From Cyclobacteriaceae bacterium (lineage in GTDB: Bacteria; Bacteroidota; Bacteroidia; Cytophagales; Cyclobacteriaceae): a stretch of 64,000 nt of DNA. The position numbers and the translations under genes were made by a program. This document shows, piece by piece, positions 18,075 through 24,879 of this stretch. The stretch lies in contig JAHBUC010000002.1 of the NCBI GenBank assembly GCA_019638275.1, positions 558,001-622,000 of the forward strand. The letters run 5' to 3'. How positions within the stretch are numbered: position 1 is the first letter of the stretch; each line of letters starts with the position of its first letter. The notes under the pieces are model-generated. The model searched no databases, was not told the origin of the DNA, and saw only the letters and a program-made list of their open reading frames with translations.

Positions 18075-18530
18075 ATGAAAAACTTAAATAAGCTTCAAAT
18101 TGAGCAATTGGATAGGAAGTTAGCGGGACTTACTAATCTATCTGAAGCTCCTGCCAACGGCTGGATACATGGGATACGTACAGCATTGAAGATGTCGTTC
18201 CGGCAATTGGGTACCCGTTTAGGGATTACCGCTCAAAGTGCTCAGGAAATTGAAAGGCGCGAAATGAATGGGAGCATCACCCTAAAAAAACTGCGGGAAG
18301 TGGCTCGCGCCATGGACATGAAGCTGGTGTATGGTTTTGTTCCTAAGGAAAGTTCTTTTGAGAACATGCTGGATAAGCAAGCCATGGCTGTTGCCAGAAA
18401 AATTGTGATGCGCACGGATAACACGATGAAGCTTGAAGACCAGCAAGTAAGCAAAGACCGCTTTGAAAAAGCAGTGCGTGAATTAGCCGATGAAATTAAA
18501 CGAGAAATGCCCCGATACTTATGGGATTAG
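18075..18530 (+). CDS. mobile mystery protein A (HTH regulator)
   Basis: 151 residues from the ATG just behind the operator. An XRE-type helix-turn-helix (about 35-85) is visible: LKMSFRQLGTRLGITAQSAQEIERRE, with the family's LREVARAMDMKLVYGFVP afterwards. Length and order match the TIGR02612 'mobile mystery protein A' family, which always sits ahead of a Fic-domain partner. Its stop overlaps the partner's start by 10 bp. Probable role: antitoxin and autorepressor of the pair (inference from arrangement). Confidence 0.88.
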   Translation: MKNLNKLQIEQLDRKLAGLTNLSEAPANGWIHGIRTALKMSFRQLGTRLGITAQSAQEIERREMNGSITLKKLREVARAMDMKLVYGFVPKESSFENMLDKQAMAVARKIVMRTDNTMKLEDQQVSKDRFEKAVRELADEIKREMPRYLWD

Positions 18531-19099
18531 ATTTTGAATTAGTTGACGGGCAAACGCCTCTTGATGAGGAAGAGAAAGAGGGTTTGCTAATTCCTACTAT
18601 TACAACTCGTGGTGAGTTGGACGAGTTTGAACAACGCAACATAGAAAAGGCTATTCAATGGACGTTGATCAGAAAATTCAAGAAGGATGATATTCTAACA
18701 GAGGATTTTATCAAGCTGGTTCACAAGAAAATGTATGGCGATGTATGGGCCTGGGCTGGTGAATTTAGAAAGACCAACAAAAACATTGGGATGGACAGGT
18801 ATCAGGTTGCTATTGAATTACGGAGCCTGATTGGCGATTGTAACTATTGGATTGACCATGGTACTTATCCTCCCGATGAAATTGCTGTTCGATTTAAACA
18901 CCGCATTGTATCTATTCATTGCTTCTCTAATGGTAATGGCCGACACTCGCGCATGATGGGCGATTTACTGATCGAAAAAGTTTTTAACCAACCGGTTTTT
19001 ACCTGGGGCGCAACTATTTATTTACTGAAATCCGGAGATACACGAAGGGAATACCTTTCAGCCATTAAAACGGCCGATGCTTGTGACATTAATCCATAG
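18521..19099 (+). CDS. mobile mystery protein B (Fic/DOC family)
   Basis: 192 residues, matching TIGR02613. The Fic core is complete in length: HKKMYGDVWAWAGEFRKTNKNIG is the flap region and HCFSNGNGRHSRMM is the active-site loop. Relative to the usual HPF(D/E)GNGR, the acidic Mg2+ ligand is Asn (SNGNGR). As far as I recall this is usual for the family, but it may change the nucleotide chemistry. It overlaps mystery A by 10 bp, so the two are translationally coupled. It lies 0.4 kb from an unrelated, larger Fic gene on the other strand. Confidence 0.9.
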   Translation: MGLDFELVDGQTPLDEEEKEGLLIPTITTRGELDEFEQRNIEKAIQWTLIRKFKKDDILTEDFIKLVHKKMYGDVWAWAGEFRKTNKNIGMDRYQVAIELRSLIGDCNYWIDHGTYPPDEIAVRFKHRIVSIHCFSNGNGRHSRMMGDLLIEKVFNQPVFTWGATIYLLKSGDTRREYLSAIKTADACDINP

Positions 19100-19273
19100 C
19101 TGACTTTCGCCAGAGCGTAAGCCATTCACGCTAGCATGGGTATATACTTTTCAGTGATGACATGACTACCAATCCTGCTGCAGGCGGCTGATAATTATCA
19201 TATCCCACTACGGAACAGGTCATTTGCAGATACCTCCCATAACCCGTACTTCACCGCGTTAACGTTGCCCTTC

Positions 19274-19612
19274 ATGAATGCACGCGCCAAACTCATCGGC
19301 ATTAAACTGCTGCACACCCTCATCTGGTTGTTCTTCAACGGGGTGATCTTCTACCTTCTTTATGCCGTGATTACCAACCGCATTGACCGTTGGGTATGGA
19401 TAGGCCTGGGGTGTTTCGCAGTGGAAGGCCTGGTGCTGCTGATCTTTAAAAATTTCTGTCCGCTCACCCTGTGGGCGAGAAAGTACTCCTCCTCAACACG
19501 CCATAATTTTGACATCTACATACCCAACTGGCTGGCGCGGTACAACAAACCTATTTATTCCAGCCTGCTCGCAGTGGTTATCGTGATCTTGATTTTTCAA
19601 TTGATGCGGTAA
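19274..19612 (+). CDS. hypothetical three-helix membrane protein
   Basis: 112 residues from the ATG. Hydrophobic helices lie at about 10-32, 38-60 and 90-111. Between them is a conserved-looking CPLTLWARKYSS...FDIYIPNWLARYNKPIY segment that resembles DUF2784-like small membrane proteins. The function is unknown. Its stop codon is followed in the same frame by the first copy of a 90-bp repeat, so the 3' end may be the site of an insertion or recombination. Confidence 0.6.
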   Translation: MNARAKLIGIKLLHTLIWLFFNGVIFYLLYAVITNRIDRWVWIGLGCFAVEGLVLLIFKNFCPLTLWARKYSSSTRHNFDIYIPNWLARYNKPIYSSLLAVVIVILIFQLMR

Positions 19613-19702
19613 TCCCGTATACCATCCTCGACCAATCTCATTGCCGGTGTGTTTGGGTATATGGTGTACCGCTACACCACGGGGCATGAGTCTGCGGCTT
19701 GA
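19613..19702 (+). repeat. 90-bp direct repeat, copy 1 (left of AbiE)
   Basis: Begins TCCCGTA and ends GAGTCTGCGGCTTGA. It matches 21800-21889 with 8 differences in 90 bp by eye. Both copies share one open frame ending in TGA (NLIAGVFGY(M/I)VYRYTTG(H/N)ESAA), suggesting a duplicated gene tail. The following ~120 bp up to the AbiEii stop shows nothing recognisable. Confidence 0.8.
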
Positions 19703-19822
19703 ATATTCAAACGCTGGTGCCTCCGGCCAACAGTAACCGCTCTTCTGTTGGTGGTAACGTGTTAGCGTAGGCAGGTCCGAAACGAGATCCGCTGCGGGGA
19801 AAATCCAGGAGGGGAATAGGGT

Positions 19823-20749
19823 TCAATTATTTAATACATCCTCAAGTCCCTTCAACAATCTGGCATGTTTCACTTTGTTGTTTTGTGCGAGCGTTTGAAT
19901 GTGCTGCAGTTTCCATTGAGTGGCCGGAAAATATTGAAGATTATCTAACTTAATAAGATTCCATTGAGGCTCGCCTTTTTTGAATGATAGCAGAAATTTT
20001 TTATCATCATCCGAAAGTGATTTGTTTATCTCCAGGATCAATTGCTCTCGTACTTCTTCATACATTTCATAGGTAAATAATTCCGATGTCATGCCACTGA
20101 ATTGATTTTCAAATGCCAGCTTTTGATCCTGGCGGTTTGGGTTTATCAATTCATGCATGGGCCGGGCATGGCTTAACAAAAAGAAGAGAAAGCCTTGCTT
20201 GACCTCATTAGCAAAACCTTCATTTTTTAACAGGTAGTGAACATCAAAAATGTCGCGGGGATGCTGACGGTCCAACGCTGCACAAATTTTACCTCCATAC
20301 AATTCTCCATGAGATACTACTTTGATGGCGGCAAATTTTTGAAATTCGTTCTGGACAGCCTCGGTTACCGACATCATTCTTTCAGGAAAAAGAATTCCGC
20401 GTGTGATTGTATTCACCTCAATTTTTACATGAGCTTTTGGTGTTTGACAATTTAACTTTACGTCTTGACCTTGTCCCACTGGAACTCTTGTTGTAGAAAC
20501 GGGTTTGATTGATCCTTTTATTCGCGCTTCAATCCTATCAAGCGCAGCTGTAATATGTTGAATGGCGGTTGTCCGATCATCCTGCCAACGGATGTAGGTA
20601 AGATCAATATCCACGGAGAGTCTTGGCATATCCCGTATGAAAAGATTGATGGCTGTTCCTCCCTTGAGCGCAAGACTCTCTTCTGTTGCCACGTGTGGTA
20701 AAATACTTAAGAGTAAGTCTACTTGTGCCCGGTATGCTGGTTTTATCAT
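19823..20749 (-). CDS. abiEii: AbiEii nucleotidyltransferase toxin
   Basis: 308 residues. The nucleotidyltransferase core is clear: LKGGTAINLF near residue 28 (GG-S/T motif) and RLSVDIDLTYI about 15 residues later, with the catalytic Asp pair DID. The third acidic residue is in AHVKIEVNT, and GKICAALDRQHPRDIFDVHYLL is the family's KlcA/Lys-Asp block. AbiE toxins (type IV) transfer nucleotides, in MenA-like cases to tRNA, and block growth or phage. It starts 3 bp after the stop of its antitoxin gene on the same strand. Confidence 0.92.
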   Translation of the reverse strand: MIKPAYRAQVDLLLSILPHVATEESLALKGGTAINLFIRDMPRLSVDIDLTYIRWQDDRTTAIQHITAALDRIEARIKGSIKPVSTTRVPVGQGQDVKLNCQTPKAHVKIEVNTITRGILFPERMMSVTEAVQNEFQKFAAIKVVSHGELYGGKICAALDRQHPRDIFDVHYLLKNEGFANEVKQGFLFFLLSHARPMHELINPNRQDQKLAFENQFSGMTSELFTYEMYEEVREQLILEINKSLSDDDKKFLLSFKKGEPQWNLIKLDNLQYFPATQWKLQHIQTLAQNNKVKHARLLKGLEDVLNN

Positions 20750-20752
20750 GGA

Positions 20753-21520
20753 TTATTGAGCAAGTTCTTTTGGGACGCTTATCCGGAACTTCGCATTATA
20801 AACACCTCCCTTTACTATACTTCTGTCTCCTTTGCCCAAGTCTATTTTTTTCAAATCAAGAAAGGCAAGCCATTGATGTTGCACCTTCGATGCCATGAAT
20901 AAAAAAAGTCTTTTCACTTTTACAGATGAGCATTTTTCTAAAAGCGCTTGCATAAGTTTTGGCCGCACGTTGGAAAGACCCTCTACCACATGATAGCACT
21001 CTACCAGATCCAATTTATCCGGTGCCAGGTAGAGGCACTCCAGGATGGCACGTTCAGGAGCCGATATGATGATAGAGAAATTTTTCTCATCATGCTGTGT
21101 TAATCCGAGGTTCTCTGGAAGCAAGGATGTTTTGATGTGCTGAACGTTTTGTCCCCACGCATGTACGTTGAACCATCGGGGTAGTGTTGTTTTGTGTGCA
21201 GAGAACAGGAAGACATCTTCATCACCCGATATACGGAAGTAGTGACTTTGCCCTTGTAAGGATAGTGCTGTTAACGCGCCAGCATGTAATGGCAATGCGG
21301 CTTGTTGTTGGATGGCATATAGCCCACCTTGCCAGGTTACCTCATCCGTGGGACGCTTGTAGGCACCGGGCCCCAGTGTTTCCAGCCAACCGCTTTTTTT
21401 ATAGCTCTTCTGGAGTTCTCTGGATATGCCCAGGGTTTCCAGCCACTTGGCCAGAAGCACCGTTCCAGGCTTATGTGCCTCCAGCATCTTCTTTAATTTT
21501 GACTCATTTTGGGTATTCAC
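20753..21520 (-). CDS. abiEi: AbiEi antitoxin / autorepressor
   Basis: 255 residues from a GTG start. The N-terminal winged-helix part has KWLETLGISRELQKSYKKSGWL and GAYKRPTDEVTWQGGLYAIQ. The C-terminal antitoxin domain contains ISAPERAILECLYL and is rich in hydrophobic strands. AbiEi proteins repress their own operon through paired inverted repeats and counteract AbiEii. An overlapping set of inverted repeats lies immediately upstream, 10 bp from the start. Confidence 0.9.
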   Translation of the reverse strand: MNTQNESKLKKMLEAHKPGTVLLAKWLETLGISRELQKSYKKSGWLETLGPGAYKRPTDEVTWQGGLYAIQQQAALPLHAGALTALSLQGQSHYFRISGDEDVFLFSAHKTTLPRWFNVHAWGQNVQHIKTSLLPENLGLTQHDEKNFSIIISAPERAILECLYLAPDKLDLVECYHVVEGLSNVRPKLMQALLEKCSSVKVKRLFLFMASKVQHQWLAFLDLKKIDLGKGDRSIVKGGVYNAKFRISVPKELAQ

Positions 21521-21529
21521 AATACCTAA

Positions 21530-21570
21530 ATTACATAATATTTAATGTAATCTGAAGGATCACATTAAAT
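21530..21570 (-). promoter_or_regulatory. overlapping inverted repeats, probable AbiEi operator
   Basis: Two interlocking inverted repeats: ATTACAT-N8-ATGTAAT (21530-21551) and ATTTAATGT-N13-ACATTAAAT (21540-21570), both with perfect arms. They sit directly upstream of the AbiEi GTG. The remaining sequence to 21758 shows no gene. Confidence 0.65.
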
Positions 21571-21758
21571 AATAGTGAATATGGGTATTATAACTACCTA
21601 TATTCTGTAAATTTTAATGATCCTTTTTGAATCCAAACCGTAGGCTCTCTTGCGAAAACAAGACACTTTTCGGCACTTATGGTAAGCTTATGCTCAACTC
21701 CGGAAACCATAAAGCGGTAGCAAATGCCAATTGGTGCCGGAGATTTGATAATAGGTTT

Positions 21759-21780
21759 TATCAGATTATAACCTGAGATA
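21759..21780. promoter_or_regulatory. orphan site resembling the mobile mystery operator
   Basis: TATCAGATTATAACCTGAGATA resembles the palindrome ahead of mobile mystery protein A (TATCAGG-TTATAG-CCTGATA) but no mystery A gene follows. It lies 20 bp before the second 90-bp repeat copy. Confidence 0.4.
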
Positions 21781-21799
21781 CAAGTCTACCAGTTCGCGT

Positions 21800-21889
21800 T
21801 CCCGTACGCCATCCTCGATCAATCTCATTGCTGGTGTGTTTGGGTATATCGTGTACCGCTACACTACGGGAAATGAGTCTGCGGCTTGA
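21800..21889 (+). repeat. 90-bp direct repeat, copy 2 (right of AbiE)
   Basis: Second copy of the element at 19613-19702, same orientation. The two copies bracket the AbiE operon (2.1 kb between them). The sequence from here to the small HTH gene (21890-22017) has no recognisable feature. Confidence 0.8.
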
Positions 21890-22017
21890 GGATCTCGGTT
21901 GAAACACTCTTATATGGTTTCGGAGGATAAAGGAGCAGAATTATACCCTTTAGTATTGGACTTTAGGAGGGAGTGAATTAGTTTTAAAAGCTTGCCCCCG
22001 AAGAGAGCACTACTTTA

Positions 22018-22188
22018 ATGGCTGCTGAAAAGACTTTTTTCACGAGCAAAGAAGCAAGAAAGGAATTGTGTATTTCCGATTGTGATCTAGCCCATATGCG
22101 GCTTGAAGGAAAACTGAGGTTTACGAAAAAGGGCAATGCATTCATGTATTTGAAAGATGATATTATGAAGCATAAACCCAAAAAATGA
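22018..22188 (+). CDS. small excisionase-like HTH protein, 56 aa
   Basis: MAAEKTFFTSKEARKEL...ISDCDLAHMRLEGKLRFTKKGNAFMYLKDDI fits the HTH_17/MerR-like excisionase fold: a 'FTSKEA' helix, a recognition helix, a wing with KKG, and the YLKDDI end. Its stop overlaps the next gene's start by 4 bp (ATGA), a strong sign that it is real and co-translated. Probable role: DNA-binding regulator of the locus that follows. Confidence 0.7.
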   Translation: MAAEKTFFTSKEARKELCISDCDLAHMRLEGKLRFTKKGNAFMYLKDDIMKHKPKK

Positions 22189-22817
22189 ATCAAGCTGAAT
22201 CAGAAAAATTATTTGATGATTTATTCCAGTGCCCCAATGAGCGCGCTGTTGATGAGCTAATTGATAGGAACAAGAAGCACTTTGTAAAAGAGAATTGGTT
22301 TCCTCTAGGAGAGAATTTCAGTAACTACGGAGTAATTGAAAACCAGCAGTCGAATCCAATTGCTGCACTGATTGAAAAGATCACGAATTCCATTGATGCC
22401 ATTCTCACACGCAAATGCATTGAAACGGGAATAGAACCTACTTCCAAGCGAGCGCCTAAATCAATGGAGGAGGCAGTACAGCAGTTCTTTCCAGATTCAA
22501 AAAGTTGGGATTTGGCAAGTTTCAGGAAAGCGCAAGCTGAATCTCTTCAAATTCTTGCCGATGGACCGCGCATGGATACTTCATTAATTATTTACGATGA
22601 TGGCGAGGGGCAGCATCCTGAACAATTTGAAAAAACATTTTTGTCTTTGCTGCGCGGAAATAAGAATGAAATTCTTCTTTTATGGAAGCCCAAAGAGTAT
22701 AATCGGTATTGCTTTTGGTTGTTAAGTAAGCGTAAAATTCCTGATACAAGTAGTCATAAACCTCAACCAGCCCATAAGATTTCTTGGAAGAGAGATCTTC
22801 GAGTTCTAGAAATGTAA
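22185..22817 (+). pseudogene. 3'-truncated GHKL-type ATPase gene
   Basis: The first ~160 residues look like a GHKL (HATPase_c_3-like) ATPase. The N-box helix is NPIAALIEKITNSIDAIL and the G-box is IIYDDGEGQHPEQF; then comes FLSLLRGNKNEI, where the lid would normally lead into a glycine-rich segment. At about 22665 the frame runs into sequence that is the antisense of the neighbouring minus-strand gene (LLLWKPKEYNRYCF...). The rest of the ATPase domain and everything C-terminal is missing. The stop at 22817 is accidental. Confidence 0.7.
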
Positions 22818-23685
22818 AGAGAGATCGTTCATTTTGTCCATAGCGTTGCAATGCAGCAGTCAATACGTAAGCCGAAAAGTAATCCAACGGGTGAAGTGAA
22901 TCTCCCAACTCCTGTATTAAGTGATGATCTGCTAAAACAACATGATATCGTTTTTCAAGCTTTAAAGTGTTTTGCGATAAGGTGTTACTCTTAGCCTTTC
23001 GCCCTAAACTTTTGGCCGCAAGAACCAGTAATTGTTCAACGGGTTCGTTAAACGTAATCTCCTTCAGTCTGCCCTTTACCTTCTTCCATTCCTGTCGTTG
23101 AGCTTCTGATAATTTTCCGTCTGTGTATGCTTCAAGGTTTTGATGAAGTGTTGTAAGCAGTAATATGTTTCGCCTTTCGTCATTTACAAATTCAGCTAAT
23201 TGCTGAACAAAATAAAGTTCACGATCAGGATCAAACTTGGCCGCATATTCTAAGAATTTACCAAACTCATCGATGACAATAACCAATAATCCATCTTTGC
23301 TTCTTACCTTTTCATACTCTTGATAAATAGCGTCAAATATTTTCTGGTTGCCTTTTGAATTGCTTTTGACTTCTAACTGTTCAGCAAAATGTTCGATTAA
23401 AGATTGATATGCTCCTACAAAATTTAGAATTCTAACAGGCGCTTTTGTGTTTCCAATTCTGCATTCAAGTAACTTCTTGTTTCCTTGAAGGCTTTGCTGC
23501 AATGCCCATAGAAACGAAGATTTGCCTGTTCCATAGGAACCAATAAGTGTAAATGCATGTACACCCTTGTTAAATGACTCAGTTATTGCGAGAGCAGCAC
23601 GTTCAGCGTTAGGTGTAGATACGTAATTGAGACTCTTATTTGAATCTCTGATAATGTTTACTGACGGACTGAATTTAACGATCAT
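22588..23685 (-). pseudogene. 3'-truncated P-loop ATPase gene
   Basis: The native part is about 340 residues. Walker A is GSYGTGKSSFLWAL near residue 50 and Walker B is LLVIVIDEFGKFLEYA near 137; the sensor-like LLLTTLHQNLEAYTDG follows. It looks like the N-terminal ATPase domain of a large defence-type ATPase. After about residue 340 (TLWASIKEEF) the frame crosses the junction near 22665 and reads the antisense of the GHKL gene (MFFQIVQDAAPRHHRK). The start overlaps the DUF4007-like stop by 11 bp, so the pair was coupled. Confidence 0.7.
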
Positions 23686-24532
23686 AATAGTGGGCTAGTA
23701 CATCGAAAACTTTTGGTTTACTGGAGAATTGTAATTCCCGTATTCCAGCTTCGTTTTTAAAAACTACGTTCTTGGAAAATTTCTTATGCTTAGTAATCTC
23801 CTCCAGTTTTTCAGTTAAGCCTTCTCGGTTAAGCGCAAAGATTGTTCCTACGCTTGTAGGTTCTGTTAAGAGTTTCTCAAAATTGATAGAGTTGCCGTAA
23901 TCCTCGTTTTCAAGAATTGCATAAAGAATAATTTCTGAAGGAATCTCAGGTCTGCGTTTACTCTCGATTATCAGCAAGTCTGTCTTGCTTTCAATTCGTT
24001 TTAAAGTAACTAAATCTAGTTCTGTTAATATCCCTGAAAAACTGTCTTCAATTTCTGATTTGTTTGACATAGAAGCGACATAAGTATTTTGGAATACAGA
24101 GTAGTCCTTTGTCAAGGTGGCCTCACTAAACTTTCCTTTATCAGAAATTAAAGCGTAAAAGTGTCTTCTTTCAAATTCGGGTTTAGACTTACGGAGTTGC
24201 GTAAAGATTAAATTGAACGATGACGCAAGATTATTTTTTGTTAGATGGTAGTGTAACAACCATAGTGTGCCTTCATCTTCTAAATATGGGTCAAACCCGT
24301 TATCATCAAAAAGCTTTTTAGCTATTGAGGTTAAGCGATCCTTTTCGTCAAGCAAATCGAAAGATCTCATCCAAAACCGAATGGACGTTACCATGTTTTT
24401 ACCTACTCCCAAATCAACGACAGCAGATTCCTCTGAAAACCTTTTGCCAGATTGAATGAAGTCAAATCCCTTTTTTAACCAAAACTGGCGGCAATGAAAA
24501 GATTCGTGACCGGAGAATTGAAGTTTTCCCAT
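23675..24532 (-). CDS. DUF4007-like protein
   Basis: 285 residues. The N-terminus (LQFSGHESFHCRQFWLKKGFDF, then VVDLGVGKNMVTSIRFWMRSF) matches the DUF4007 family. As I recall, this family occurs next to ATPase and PAPS-reductase-like genes in predicted DNA-modification/defence loci. It is intact in length and first in a minus-strand operon with the truncated P-loop ATPase. Two CTTGATATT copies precede the start. With its partners broken it is probably non-functional as a system. Confidence 0.7.
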   Translation of the reverse strand: MGKLQFSGHESFHCRQFWLKKGFDFIQSGKRFSEESAVVDLGVGKNMVTSIRFWMRSFDLLDEKDRLTSIAKKLFDDNGFDPYLEDEGTLWLLHYHLTKNNLASSFNLIFTQLRKSKPEFERRHFYALISDKGKFSEATLTKDYSVFQNTYVASMSNKSEIEDSFSGILTELDLVTLKRIESKTDLLIIESKRRPEIPSEIILYAILENEDYGNSINFEKLLTEPTSVGTIFALNREGLTEKLEEITKHKKFSKNVVFKNEAGIRELQFSSKPKVFDVLAHYYDR

Positions 24533-24641
24533 GAAGAAATATCAAGTCTAAAAAGTAGGGCAATATCAAGACAATTTATGACAAAACTCCGAGGTTTTCA
24601 ATGAACTTATCCCCGCGTGAGGGATGGAGGCATCTATTTGA

Positions 24642-24731
24642 GCCTGCCTTTGCCGAAACGGCTACTTGCAGGCAGGCCCGAAGTGGCATGTGCGGCTGGT
24701 TGGCGAGTGCCGATCTGCCTACCGCAGGCAG
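24642..24731. repeat. two small GC-rich palindromes
   Basis: GCCTGCC...GGCAGGC (24642-24677) and CTGCCT-ACCGC-AGGCAG (24715-24731). They belong to the same loose CTGCC/GGCAG family as the short insertions inside repeat copies H and I. Apart from the terminator that follows, nothing else is seen in this 350-bp gap. Confidence 0.6.
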
Positions 24732-24784
24732 CCCGACCCTGCCGCGACTAAGCGGTCAGGACAAGCCCAAGCCTAAATAAAAAA

Positions 24785-24803
24785 GCAGTCCGTGTGGGAC
24801 TGC
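24785..24803. terminator. terminator hairpin
   Basis: GCAGTCC-GTGTG-GGACTGC flanked by AAAA on the left and CTTTT on the right, so it works on both strands. On the minus strand it ends the transcript of the tricorn-like protease gene. Confidence 0.8.
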
Positions 24804-24879
24804 CTTTTAAGTTTTGTAGGGTACAAACCCCTCCGCCCTTCGGGCACCTCCCCTAAATCAGGGGAGGAATTGTTAGGAG

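Noticed and set aside
22588..22817. Genuine overlap of two convergent genes
   Set aside because: In the overlap each protein reads as the antisense of the other's conserved region and loses family-like sequence; a deletion fusion explains it better.
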